DNA of 64,000 nucleotides from Eubacterium sp. (GTDB lineage Bacteria; Bacillota; Clostridia; Lachnospirales; Lachnospiraceae): contig JALERM010000041.1 in NCBI GenBank assembly GCA_022764165.1, positions 1-64,000 on the forward strand, written 5' to 3'. Of the stretch, positions 33,993 to 42,644 are shown one piece after another. Every line of letters starts with the position of its first letter. Position 1 is the first letter of the stretch. The position numbers were made by a program, and so were the translations under genes. The notes below the pieces were generated by a model, which did no database searches, had not been told where the DNA came from, and saw nothing but the letters and a program-made list of their open reading frames with translations.

Positions 33993-35375
33993 ATGAGACA
34001 GGATTTGCCGGAAGCATTTGAAAAGCGAATGAAAGATATGCTGGGTGAGGAGTATGATTCTTATCTGGACAGTTATCAGCAGGAGCGCCAGTTCGGACTG
34101 AGGGTGAATCCTCTGAAAGTTACCGGTGAGGAACTGAAAGAACTGTCGGGATTTCATCTGAGGAAGATTCCTTGGACGCAGGATGGCTATTTTTATGAAG
34201 AGGAGGATATGCCTGCACGTCATCCTTATTATGCGGCAGGTATGTATTATCTGCAGGAACCCAGTGCCATGACACCGGCATCCCGTCTGCACGTGGAACC
34301 GGGAGAGCGTGTACTGGATCTGTGTGCGGCACCGGGAGGAAAGGCAACCGCATTGGGAGCAGCTCTGCGGGGTAAAGGAGTTCTGGTAGCCAATGATATC
34401 AGCAATTCCCGTGCTAAAGCATTGCTGAAAAATCTGGAACTTTTTGGAATTTCGAATGCTTTTGTGACCAATGAGATTCCCGGCAATCTGGCGGATAGAT
34501 TTGAAGGATTTTTTGATAAGATACTGGTGGATGCCCCCTGTTCCGGAGAGGGTATGTTTCGGAAGGACCCGGCGGTGATCAAAACCTGGGATGAGGTTAG
34601 ACCGGAGTATTTTGCAAAACTGCAGAGAGATATTCTGAAAAATGCTGTTCGCATGCTCCGGCCGGGAGGACAGCTGCTGTATTCTACCTGTACGTTTGCT
34701 CCTGTGGAGAATGAAGGAAGTATTTCCTGGGTGTTGGAAAATTTTCCTGAGATGGATGTGCTGGAAATAGAACCTTATGAAGGTTTTGCTCCCGGTCATC
34801 CGGAATGGGGAAATGGTGATGAACGCCTGAAACGATGCGTGAGAATCTGGCCTCATAAAATGAAGGGGGAAGGACATTTTCTTGCTCTTTTGAAGAAATC
34901 TGAAACCGCTATGGAAGCTGTGGTGCGGATTGGCAGGACACAGCGTCCGGATAAGAAGACTCGACAAGTGGTGGATGCTTTTTTTGTGGATTGTAAGTGG
35001 GAACCGGACTGGGAGCGTATAGAAGTTCGCGGAGGAAAAGTGTATCTGGTTCCGGAACTGCCGGAAAAACTGCAGGGGATTCATTTCCTGAGAAATGGAC
35101 TGTACATGGGAGATTTAAAGAAAGACAGGTTTGAACCTTCCCAGCAGCTTGCCATGATGCTGAAGGGAAATGATTATGCGGGAGTTCTTTCCCTGAAATC
35201 GGAGGATGTCAGAGTAGAAAAATATTTGCATGGAGAGACTCTGCTGGTGGAAGCCGGTGAATCAACGATCGCAAAAGGATGGATTCTGGTATGTGTAGAT
35301 GGATTTCCTCTGGGATGGGGAAAGCTCGTAAATGGTGTACTTAAGAATAAGTATGCAAGTGGATGGAGGAAATAA
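33993..35375 (+). CDS. RsmF-like rRNA (cytosine-C5)-methyltransferase
   Basis: A 460-residue SAM-dependent RNA methylase of the NOL1/NOP2/Sun family. Motifs: VLDLCAAPGGKATAL (SAM), VANDIS, the catalytic DAPCSGEGMFRKDP and the second Cys in YSTCTFAPVENE. The C-terminal 150 residues form the RsmF-type extra domain (FLRNGLYMGDLKKDRFEPS, then LVCVDGFPLGWGK). It probably makes m5C in 16S rRNA. The start has AGGAGG upstream. Transcribed alone. Confidence 0.9.
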   Translation: MRQDLPEAFEKRMKDMLGEEYDSYLDSYQQERQFGLRVNPLKVTGEELKELSGFHLRKIPWTQDGYFYEEEDMPARHPYYAAGMYYLQEPSAMTPASRLHVEPGERVLDLCAAPGGKATALGAALRGKGVLVANDISNSRAKALLKNLELFGISNAFVTNEIPGNLADRFEGFFDKILVDAPCSGEGMFRKDPAVIKTWDEVRPEYFAKLQRDILKNAVRMLRPGGQLLYSTCTFAPVENEGSISWVLENFPEMDVLEIEPYEGFAPGHPEWGNGDERLKRCVRIWPHKMKGEGHFLALLKKSETAMEAVVRIGRTQRPDKKTRQVVDAFFVDCKWEPDWERIEVRGGKVYLVPELPEKLQGIHFLRNGLYMGDLKKDRFEPSQQLAMMLKGNDYAGVLSLKSEDVRVEKYLHGETLLVEAGESTIAKGWILVCVDGFPLGWGKLVNGVLKNKYASGWRK

Positions 35376-35411
35376 AAAATTACATAAATATTACAAGATA
35401 TTAAAAAAAGC

Positions 35412-35440
35412 TTCACAATCAGCATCGTCTGTGGTATACT
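35412..35440 (+). promoter_or_regulatory. Promoter of the wall-associated 3D-domain gene
   Basis: TTCACA (35412-35417) and TATACT (35435-35440), spaced 17 bases, lie 34 bases before the start at 35474. Confidence 0.55.
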
Positions 35441-35473
35441 ATTGCTCAGTTGATATACTGAAAGGGATTGGAT

Positions 35474-36775
35474 ATGAAAAAAAGGATGATAGCAGCGATG
35501 CTTCTTTCTGCAATTCTGACTGTGGGAACAGTTGTTTCTGCATATGGAACATCGACGCAGGAGAAGATATCGGATGCAAAAGCACAGCAGCAGCAGAATC
35601 AGACAAGCCTGCAGGCTGCTCGGCAGAAAATTAATGAGCTGGAGTCCAAAAAAGGGGAATCTGAAAATTATCTGCAGGATTTGAATGGTCAGTTGGAAGA
35701 ATTAAAAAGTAATCTGGAGAAGCTTCAAAGGGATTATAATTCCAAGCAGGAGGAATTGAACCGTCTGCAGGCTGAACTGGAGCAGGCAAAGGCTGACGAA
35801 CAGGAACAGTATGAAGCTATGAAGATTCGCATACAGTATATGTATGAGAATTCAGACAGCGATTATTTTAATATGCTCTTTTCTTCCCGGAGTTTTTCGG
35901 ATTTTCTGAATCAGGCGGAGAATATTTCCAGAATGGCACAGTATGACCGCCAGATGCTTGATACATATCGGGAAACAAAAGAAGCAATCGAAGTAAAAGA
36001 ACAGGAAGTAGCAGCAGAGAAAGATGCGATTGCAGTACTGCAGCAGGAGAGTGCACAGCAGCAGGAAGTCGTGGAAGAACTGGTGCAGGCAACGTATCTT
36101 CAGATACGTGAATATCAGCAGGATATTCAGAGCCAGGAGTCGAAAGAAAGTGCCCTGCTGCAGCAGATCAGTCAGCAGGAAGAACAGATTAATGCACTCC
36201 TGAAGCAGGCAAAGGACGAGGAAGCAGCGGCTCGTCTGGCAGCACAGAAAGCAGCAGAGGAAGCAGCCAGAAAAGCTGCGGAGAAGAAGGCGGCAGAACA
36301 GGCAGCCAGAGAAGCAGCAGAGAAGAAAGCAGCAGAACAGGCAGCCAGGGAAGCAGCAGAGAAAGAGGCCGCAGAAAAAGCAGCACAGAGTGATAAACAG
36401 AATACATCGAACAAGTCAGAGAGTTCTTCTTCACAGAGTGGAGGAAGCAAGCCGGATACAGATAAAGAAGAAACTTTGATTGATACTTCTCGGGGAACTT
36501 ATCTGGGGAGATTCAAGTTGACAGCTTACTGTACCTGTTCTATCTGTTGCGGGCAGTGGGCAGGTGGAGGAACGGCCAGTGGTGCAGCACCAACACCTGG
36601 ACGTACAGTAGCCATGGCAGGTGTTCCTTTTGGGACAAAATTATCAATCAATGGGCATATTTATACTGTGGAAGACAGAGGGACTGCTTATGGGCATGTG
36701 GATATTTTGATGGCGAGTCATGAAGAAGCTTTGCGATTTGGATCGAAGTATGCAGACGTATATCAGGTAAATTAG
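35474..36775 (+). CDS. Secreted coiled-coil protein with C-terminal 3D domain
   Basis: A 433-residue exported protein. Signal peptide about 1-24 (MLLSAILTVGTVVSAYG). Then a long coiled coil of the PcsB/EnvC type to about residue 235, an Ala/Glu/Lys-rich repeat (units of AAEQAAREAAEKK, about 250-310), a Ser-rich linker, and a 3D domain at the C-terminus (LTAYCTCSICCGQW, VAMAGVPFGTKL, VEDRG, GHVDILMASHEEA) with the conserved Asp residues of the barrel seen in lytic transglycosylases. Likely a peptidoglycan-cleaving or division-linked enzyme outside the membrane. ATG 35474 is preferred over the codon six bases upstream for spacing to AAAGGG. Confidence 0.85.
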   Translation: MKKRMIAAMLLSAILTVGTVVSAYGTSTQEKISDAKAQQQQNQTSLQAARQKINELESKKGESENYLQDLNGQLEELKSNLEKLQRDYNSKQEELNRLQAELEQAKADEQEQYEAMKIRIQYMYENSDSDYFNMLFSSRSFSDFLNQAENISRMAQYDRQMLDTYRETKEAIEVKEQEVAAEKDAIAVLQQESAQQQEVVEELVQATYLQIREYQQDIQSQESKESALLQQISQQEEQINALLKQAKDEEAAARLAAQKAAEEAARKAAEKKAAEQAAREAAEKKAAEQAAREAAEKEAAEKAAQSDKQNTSNKSESSSSQSGGSKPDTDKEETLIDTSRGTYLGRFKLTAYCTCSICCGQWAGGGTASGAAPTPGRTVAMAGVPFGTKLSINGHIYTVEDRGTAYGHVDILMASHEEALRFGSKYADVYQVN

Positions 36776-36789
36776 TATAAAATAAAAAG

Positions 36790-36824
36790 GAAAGTGTGTA
36801 AGGAATTTGCACACTTTCTTTTTT
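36790..36824 (+). terminator. Rho-independent terminator
   Basis: GAAAGTGTG (36790-36798) pairs with CACACTTTC (36810-36818), followed by six T residues. It ends the 3D-domain gene transcript. Confidence 0.88.
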
Positions 36825-36961
36825 GTTCAAAAACAAAAGGATAGTGTCTAATAATAAACGAGGTGTTTTGTGAAAATGACTAAAAAAATACTGTGATAAA
36901 CCACAAAAATATGTTGTTTTATAGATATTTTTGATTAGTTGAAAAATCTTATTAAAAATAG

Positions 36962-37048
36962 TTGTTATTTTTTTTATTAATATGATATAATGTATTCAAG
37001 TGAAATCGAGCTATTGAAGTAGTAGTGATTTCATAATTTTTTAGCTCG
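36962..37048 (+). promoter_or_regulatory. Promoter and leader of the dehydrogenase-Hdr-Flx-fumarate operon
   Basis: TTGTTA (36962-36967) and TATAAT (36986-36991), 18 bases apart. The leader has two alternative stems: TGAAATC/GATTTCA (37001-37007, 37027-37033) and CGAGCTA/TAGCTCG (37007-37013, 37042-37048). They interleave, so as simple hairpins they exclude each other or form a pseudoknot. A GGAGAAAAGC ribosome site follows. The remainder of 36825-36961 is AT-rich with no gene. Confidence 0.6.
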
Positions 37049-37084
37049 CATTGTTAAAAATATAACAAAAAGGAGAAAAGCACT

Positions 37085-38032
37085 ATGAGCAGTAAGATTA
37101 CCATCATCGGAGCGGGCAGTGTAGGTGCAACCATTGCGTATACGCTCTCAGGCCAGGATATCGCATCAGAGATTGTTCTGATTGATATCAACAAAGAAAA
37201 AGTTGAAGGCGAAGTTATGGATATCGAGCAGGGAACCTGTTTTCGTGATCCGATTTCTATCATTGCAGGTGATTATGAAGATGCTAAAGGTTCAGATATC
37301 GTAATCATTACCTCCGGTATCGCCCGCAAGCCAGGTCAGACAAGAATCGAACTGACCCAGACCAATGTAAACATTCTGAAAAGTATTACTCCCGAGATTG
37401 TAAAAGCGGCTCCCGATGCCCTTTACATAATCGTAAGTAATCCGGTAGATATCATGACTTATGTATTTACCAAGATTTCCGGTATCCCCGAGAATCAGAT
37501 CATCGGTTCCGGCACGATTCTGGATACAGCAAGACTGAAATGTGGTCTTTCTGAGCATTTTAAGGTTGCACAGAAAAATATTCATGCTTACGTTTTTGGT
37601 GAGCATGGTGATACTTCCTTTATTCCCTGGTCAGGTGCTTATGTATCCGGTGTGAGCGTGGATGAGTATTATGACCTGATGCAGACCCTGGGCAAGGATG
37701 TGGACAAACTGGACAAAGAAGGCATGTTGACTTATGTACAGAAGTCCGGCGGTAAAATCATTGCCAACAAAGGTGCTACTTTCTATGCAGTTGCTACAGC
37801 AGTCTGTCAGCTGTGTGCAAGGGTCCTGGCTTCTTCAGATTCCATTGCGACCGTTTCTTCCATGATGCATGGAGAGTATGGGATTGAAGATGTATGCTTA
37901 AGTACATTGACTCTGGTGGGACCGAATGGTATTCAGGGAAAAGTACCGATGCGTATGAATAAGGCAGAGATTGAGAAACTGCAGGCCAGTGCCAATGCAC
38001 TGAAAGCAGTTATTGCTCAGATTGAACTGTAA
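37085..38032 (+). CDS. LDH/MDH-family dehydrogenase, possibly malate-specific
   Basis: A 315-residue NAD-dependent 2-hydroxyacid dehydrogenase. Motifs: IIGAGSVGATIAYTL, NPVDIMTY, LDTARLK and the catalytic GEHGDTSF. Overall it looks like L-lactate dehydrogenase. The specificity loop, however, reads SGIARKPGQTR. Arg81 stands where lactate enzymes have Gln (in NQKPGETR) and malate dehydrogenases have Arg; a Gln-to-Arg change there is known to turn Bacillus LDH into a malate dehydrogenase. With fumarase and a fumarate-reductase-like pair downstream, oxaloacetate reduction is a real alternative to pyruvate reduction. No terminator separates it from hdrB, 35 bases on, so it heads the operon. Confidence 0.88.
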   Translation: MSSKITIIGAGSVGATIAYTLSGQDIASEIVLIDINKEKVEGEVMDIEQGTCFRDPISIIAGDYEDAKGSDIVIITSGIARKPGQTRIELTQTNVNILKSITPEIVKAAPDALYIIVSNPVDIMTYVFTKISGIPENQIIGSGTILDTARLKCGLSEHFKVAQKNIHAYVFGEHGDTSFIPWSGAYVSGVSVDEYYDLMQTLGKDVDKLDKEGMLTYVQKSGGKIIANKGATFYAVATAVCQLCARVLASSDSIATVSSMMHGEYGIEDVCLSTLTLVGPNGIQGKVPMRMNKAEIEKLQASANALKAVIAQIEL

Positions 38033-38067
38033 AATACAGGCGTTGAAAAAGAAAGGAAACAGGAACT

Positions 38068-38862
38068 ATGAAGTACAGCTATTATCCGGGGTGTACCCTG
38101 AGAACAAAGGCGAAAGATCTGGATGCCTATGCCAGAGTTTCCGCCAGGGCACTGGGATTTGAACTGGAAGAAATAGAAAACTGGCAGTGCTGCGGCGGAG
38201 TTTATCCGCTGGGCACTGACGAGATTGCTACAAAACTTTCTTCCGTCCGTGCTCTCAATGAGGCCAAGGAAAAGAGCCAGGATCTGGTAACTCTCTGTTC
38301 AGCATGTCATCATGTAATCAAACGTGTCAATGACGATATGAAGAATGTGGAGGATATCCGTACCAGAGCCAACAATTATATGCAGCTTGAAGAACCCTAT
38401 GCAGGTGAAACTACTGTGCTCCACTATCTGGAAGTGCTCCGTGACCGCATAGGTTTTGACACGTTAAAGGAGAAGGTAGTAAATCCGCTGAAGGGCAAAA
38501 AAATCGGTGCCTATTACGGATGTCTGCTGCTTCGTCCGGGTAAAATTCTGGAATTTGACAATCCGGAAAATCCGACAATTATTGAAGATTTTATTCGTGC
38601 CATTGGTGCTGAGCCGGTGATTTATCCGTACCGGAATGAATGCTGCGGCGGTTACATATCTCTGAAAGAAAAAGACATGTCAAAAAACATGTGCAATAAC
38701 ATTATGGACAGTGCTGCAGGATTTGGCGCAGAAATGTTGATCACCGCCTGCCCGCTGTGTCTGTACAACCTGAACAAGAGCGGAAACGGAAAACTTCCGG
38801 TATATTACTTTACCGAACTTCTGGCAGAAGCTCTGGGTGTGAAAGAGGAGGTGGCAAAATAG
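38068..38862 (+). CDS. hdrB: Heterodisulfide reductase subunit B (HdrB-like)
   Basis: A 264-residue protein with two complete CCG domains. The first runs from YYPGCTLR to WQCCGG and LCSACHH, the second from GCLLLRP to NECCGG and CPLCLYN. In HdrB these bind two non-cubane Fe-S clusters that reduce a disulfide. It is the probable site of disulfide or thiol chemistry in this complex. In methanogen thiol:fumarate reductase the same module is fused to the Fe-S subunit; here it is separate. Start ATG 38068 with AAAGGAAAC before it. The stop overlaps the hdrC start. Confidence 0.9.
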   Translation: MKYSYYPGCTLRTKAKDLDAYARVSARALGFELEEIENWQCCGGVYPLGTDEIATKLSSVRALNEAKEKSQDLVTLCSACHHVIKRVNDDMKNVEDIRTRANNYMQLEEPYAGETTVLHYLEVLRDRIGFDTLKEKVVNPLKGKKIGAYYGCLLLRPGKILEFDNPENPTIIEDFIRAIGAEPVIYPYRNECCGGYISLKEKDMSKNMCNNIMDSAAGFGAEMLITACPLCLYNLNKSGNGKLPVYYFTELLAEALGVKEEVAK

Positions 38863-39251
38863 TGAATACCGCAAAAAGTCAGGCCGAGAGGATTAAGGAA
38901 ATCAGCGGTGTTAATCCGCTGAAATGTATGAAGTGCGGAAAATGTTCTGCCTCCTGTCCTTCTTTTAACGAGATGGACATCAAACCACATCAGTTTGTAT
39001 CTTATGTGGTGAATGAAGATATAGAGTCACTGGTAAATTCCAAATCTCTCTGGAAATGTCTCTCCTGTTTTGCCTGTGTGGAGCGCTGCCCGAGAGATGT
39101 AAAACCGGGAAAATTGATTGATGCTGCAAGACAGCTTGTGGTTCGTCAGAGGGAACAGGATTACCTGTCACCAAACGAGATTCCGGAACTGCTGGATCCG
39201 GAACTTCCTCAGCAGTTATTGGTTAGCGCATTCAGAAGATACAGGAGGTGA
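38862..39251 (+). CDS. hdrC: Heterodisulfide reductase subunit C (HdrC-like)
   Basis: A 129-residue protein with two [4Fe-4S] motifs, CMKCGKCSASCPS and CLSCFACVERCPR. HdrC passes electrons from HdrA to HdrB. It starts with GTG at 38862, which shares its first base with the hdrB stop region, and GAGGAGGTGG lies just upstream; an in-frame extension further up is a shadow of hdrB. HdrA follows after five bases. Confidence 0.9.
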   Translation: MNTAKSQAERIKEISGVNPLKCMKCGKCSASCPSFNEMDIKPHQFVSYVVNEDIESLVNSKSLWKCLSCFACVERCPRDVKPGKLIDAARQLVVRQREQDYLSPNEIPELLDPELPQQLLVSAFRRYRR

Positions 39252-39256
39252 GTCGG

Positions 39257-41245
39257 GTGCAGAGAATAGGAGTATTTGTCTGCCACTGCGGAAGTAATAT
39301 CGCAGCGACTGTAGACGTTAAGAAAGTAGCAGAAATGGCCATGATGGAGCCGGGTGTTGTTCATGCGGAAGATTACCAGTATATGTGTTCCGAAGCAGGA
39401 CAGGCTCTGATTGCCAAAGCAATTAAGGAAAAAAATCTGACAGGACTGGTTGTATGTTCCTGCTCCCCGCGTATGCACGAGACCACATTCCGTAAAGCGG
39501 CAGAGCGTGCCGGACTGAATCCATACATGGTGGAAATTGCAAACATTCGTGAGCATGTTTCATGGATCCACAAAGATATGGAAGAGGCCACCAAAAAAGC
39601 CGTGATCCTGATGCGTGCGGCCGTAGCAAAGGTAAATCTGAACACACCGCTGATGCCGGGCGAGAGCCGTGTAACCAAACGTGCACTGGTAATCGGAGGC
39701 GGTATTGCAGGTATTCAGACTGCCCTGGATATTGCGGATGCAGGTTATGAAGTAGATATTGTGGAGAAAACTCCAAGTATCGGAGGAAGAATGTCACAGC
39801 TTGATAAGACATTCCCTACGCTGGACTGTTCCGCATGTATTCTGACACCAAAGATGGTGGAAGCAGCAGCACATGAAAAAATCAAGATTTATACATACAG
39901 TGAAGTAGAAAAAGTTTCCGGATTTGTAGGCGACTTTACTGTAGATATCCGTAAAAAAGCCAGAAGCGTAAATATGGACAAATGCACCGGATGTGGTGTA
40001 TGTCAGGAAAAATGCCCTTCTAAAAAGACTCCAAGTGAATTTAACCGTGGACTGAATAATAGAAGTGCGATTTACACTCCATTTGCCCAGGCAATCCCGA
40101 ATGTGCCGGTGATCGACCGTGAGGCATGTATCAAATTCAAGACCGGAAAATGTGGTGTATGTTCCAAAGTATGTCAGGCAGGAGCCATTGACTATGATCA
40201 GAAAGATGAGATCGTAACTGAGAAATACGGTGCCATCGTAGTTGCTACCGGATTTGACACCATCAAACTGGATAATTACGATGAATATGCTTACAGTCAG
40301 AGTAAAGATGTTATCACCTCTCTGGAACTGGAACGTGTGATGAATGCCGCAGGACCTACCAAAGGACATCTGGAACGCCTCTCCGATGGAAAAGCTCCGA
40401 AGGAAATGGTATTTATCCAGTGTGTGGGAAGCCGCTGCTCTGATGACAGAGGAAAGAGCTACTGCTCCAAGATCTGTTGTATGTACACAGCAAAACATGC
40501 CATGCTGATCCGTGATAAATATCCGGATGTAAATGTGACTGTATTCTATATTGATGTGCGTACACCAGGTAAGAACTTTGATGAGTTCTACAGAAGAGCC
40601 GTAGAACAGTACGGTGTTAACTATATCAAAGGTCAGGTTGGAAAAGTCATTCCGCAGCCGGATGGAAAACTTCTGGTTCAGGGTGTTGACCTTCTGGACA
40701 ATAAACAGATTCTGAAAGAGGCAGATATGGTTGTTCTGGCAACTGCCATCGAGCCGAACCCGGATGTTCGTAAGATTGCTACCATGCTGACGGCAAGTAT
40801 TGATACCAACAACTTCCTTACAGAAGCACATGCAAAACTTCGTCCGGTAGAATCGCCTACTGCAGGTATCTTCCTGTCCGGTGTCTGCCAGGGACCGAAA
40901 GATATTCCGGAGACCGTAGCACAGGCCGGCGCTGCCGCTGTGAAAGCCATCGGACTTCTTGCAAAAGACAAACTGATGACCAACCCATGTACCGCTCAGC
41001 CGGATGAACTGCTGTGTAACGGATGTTCCACCTGTGCCAATGTTTGTCCTTACGGAGCGATTACCTATGAAGATAAACAGGTAAATGACCACGGAATCCG
41101 TGAGGTGCGCCGTCTGGCTCAGGTAAACAGTGCACTGTGTCAGGGATGTGGAGCATGTACCGTAGCCTGCCCGTCCGGAGCGATGGACCTGCAGGGATTC
41201 TCCAATAGACAGATTATCGCGGAGGTAGATGCAATATGTCGATAG
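39257..41245 (+). CDS. hdrA: Heterodisulfide reductase subunit A (HdrA-like), flavin-bifurcation subunit
   Basis: A 662-residue FAD/Fe-S protein. N-terminal VCHCGSN and CSCSPRMHE, a Rossmann FAD fold ALVIGGGIAGIQ (near 145), LDCSACILTPKM, then Fe-S motifs CTGCGVCQEKCPS, CNGCSTCANVCPYG and CQGCGACTVACPSG. In HdrABC-type complexes this FAD performs electron bifurcation. GTG 39257 is preferred because AGGAGG at 39243-39248 overlaps the alternative GTG at 39248. It overlaps the MvhD-like gene by ten bases. Confidence 0.93.
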   Translation: MQRIGVFVCHCGSNIAATVDVKKVAEMAMMEPGVVHAEDYQYMCSEAGQALIAKAIKEKNLTGLVVCSCSPRMHETTFRKAAERAGLNPYMVEIANIREHVSWIHKDMEEATKKAVILMRAAVAKVNLNTPLMPGESRVTKRALVIGGGIAGIQTALDIADAGYEVDIVEKTPSIGGRMSQLDKTFPTLDCSACILTPKMVEAAAHEKIKIYTYSEVEKVSGFVGDFTVDIRKKARSVNMDKCTGCGVCQEKCPSKKTPSEFNRGLNNRSAIYTPFAQAIPNVPVIDREACIKFKTGKCGVCSKVCQAGAIDYDQKDEIVTEKYGAIVVATGFDTIKLDNYDEYAYSQSKDVITSLELERVMNAAGPTKGHLERLSDGKAPKEMVFIQCVGSRCSDDRGKSYCSKICCMYTAKHAMLIRDKYPDVNVTVFYIDVRTPGKNFDEFYRRAVEQYGVNYIKGQVGKVIPQPDGKLLVQGVDLLDNKQILKEADMVVLATAIEPNPDVRKIATMLTASIDTNNFLTEAHAKLRPVESPTAGIFLSGVCQGPKDIPETVAQAGAAAVKAIGLLAKDKLMTNPCTAQPDELLCNGCSTCANVCPYGAITYEDKQVNDHGIREVRRLAQVNSALCQGCGACTVACPSGAMDLQGFSNRQIIAEVDAICR

Positions 41246-41679
41246 AAGCAAAAGAAGAATTCAGACCTAAAATCGTAGCGTTCTGCTGTAACTGGTGCAG
41301 TTATGCAGGCGCTGACCTGGCCGGCAGCAGCCGTCTGACTTATCCGGCTGATGTAAAGATCATCCGTGTTCCCTGCTCCTGCCGTGTAAACCCCATGTTT
41401 ATCCTCCGTGCATTTGAAAAAGGTGCAGACGGTGTAATCATGTGTGGATGCCATCCGGGAGACTGCCATTACAGTACCGGAAATTATTATGCAAGAAGAC
41501 GTATGACACTGCTGTTCTCCATGCTGGATTATATCGGTGTGGAAAATGGACGTACCCGTGTAGAGTGGGTATCTGCTGCTGAGGGTGTCAAATTCTCCCA
41601 GACCATGAATGAGTTTGTGGAGAAAATTTACTCCCTGGGCAAGAATGTAAGACTGGAGGATTTGAGATGCAGGAATTAA
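41236..41679 (+). CDS. MvhD/FlxD-like [2Fe-2S] subunit
   Basis: A 147-residue hydrogenase iron-sulfur subunit (MvhD family). Motifs: FCCNWCSYAGAD, VPCSCRVNP and CGCHPGDCHY. MvhD links an electron-input module (hydrogenase, formate dehydrogenase or Flx) to HdrA. No hydrogenase large subunit is encoded here; instead a flavin/NAD module follows, so input is probably NAD(P)H. It overlaps hdrA and the next gene. Confidence 0.9.
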   Translation: MSIEAKEEFRPKIVAFCCNWCSYAGADLAGSSRLTYPADVKIIRVPCSCRVNPMFILRAFEKGADGVIMCGCHPGDCHYSTGNYYARRRMTLLFSMLDYIGVENGRTRVEWVSAAEGVKFSQTMNEFVEKIYSLGKNVRLEDLRCRN

Positions 41680-42641
41680 TTACTCGTGCAAAAGAACTGC
41701 TGGCAGACGGAACCGTAGCCCGGGTTCTTGGCTGGAAAGCCGGAGACCTGCCATACAATCCGGAACCGGCTTATTTTGAGACAGAAGAATCTCTGAAAGA
41801 TTTCGTATATAACGGATTCTGCGGAGCAAATCTGAGTAAATATATGATTGAAGCTTCCAAGTTGGAAGGAAAAACACTTGTTTGTCTGAAACCATGTGAT
41901 ACATACAGCTTTCAGCAGCTGATGAAAGAACACCGTGTAGACAGAGAAAAAGCTTACATTATTGGTGTGGGATGTAAAGGAAAGCTGGATATTGAAAAAA
42001 TCAGAAAACAGGGTATTAAAGGAATCGAGAGCATCAGCGGTGCAGAACTGACAGATGCAGCTGATACACTGACTGTGCAGACCATTTACGGAGAAAAAAC
42101 ATGTGCTTACAGTGATGCCATGCTGGAACGGTGCCATGTCTGCAAAGGCAAAGAGCATAGGATTTATGATGAACTGATCGGTGAATCCAAAGATACCAAA
42201 GATGCGGATCGTTTTGCAGAAGTAGAACGGATTGAGGCTATGAAACCGGAAGAAAAATTTGCTTATTTCCAGAGTGAACTGAGTAAATGTATCCGCTGCA
42301 ATGCCTGCAGAAATGTCTGTCCTGCCTGCAGCTGCCGCAAATGCGTTTTCGACAGCAACAAGTTTGACAGTTCTCAGAAAGCAAATGCCGATTCCTTTGA
42401 GGAAAAAATGTTCCATATTATCCGTGCCTTCCATGTAGCCGGAAGATGTACTGACTGTGGTGAGTGCAGCCGTGTATGCCCACAGGGAATTCCGCTGCAC
42501 CTGTTCAACCGTAAGTTCATCAAAGACATCAATGAGTTCTACGGTGAGTATCAGGCCGGAGAAAATCTGGAAGAAAAAGCACCGCTTACCAATTTCACCT
42601 TTGGTGACGTGGAGCCGAGTATCGTAGGAAAGAGGGGATAA
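41667..42641 (+). CDS. FlxC-like iron-sulfur protein
   Basis: A 324-residue protein. The N-terminal 170 residues resemble FrhB/FdhB-type proteins (LVCLKPCDTYSFQQL, IIGVGCKGK). The C-terminal part carries two [4Fe-4S] motifs (CIRCNACRNVCPACSCRKC and CTDCGECSRVCPQG). This arrangement is seen in the Flx module of Flx-Hdr complexes. It overlaps the MvhD-like gene by 13 bases; GGAGGA precedes the start. The FlxC name is from gene order and domain content and not from a search. Confidence 0.75.
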   Translation: MQELITRAKELLADGTVARVLGWKAGDLPYNPEPAYFETEESLKDFVYNGFCGANLSKYMIEASKLEGKTLVCLKPCDTYSFQQLMKEHRVDREKAYIIGVGCKGKLDIEKIRKQGIKGIESISGAELTDAADTLTVQTIYGEKTCAYSDAMLERCHVCKGKEHRIYDELIGESKDTKDADRFAEVERIEAMKPEEKFAYFQSELSKCIRCNACRNVCPACSCRKCVFDSNKFDSSQKANADSFEEKMFHIIRAFHVAGRCTDCGECSRVCPQGIPLHLFNRKFIKDINEFYGEYQAGENLEEKAPLTNFTFGDVEPSIVGKRG

Positions 42642-42644
42642 TGT

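Noticed and set aside
39794..41251. A 485-codon open frame on the minus strand opposite hdrA
   Set aside because: It mirrors a well-supported HdrA gene, has no recognisable protein motifs and no ribosome site; the openness follows from codon bias.
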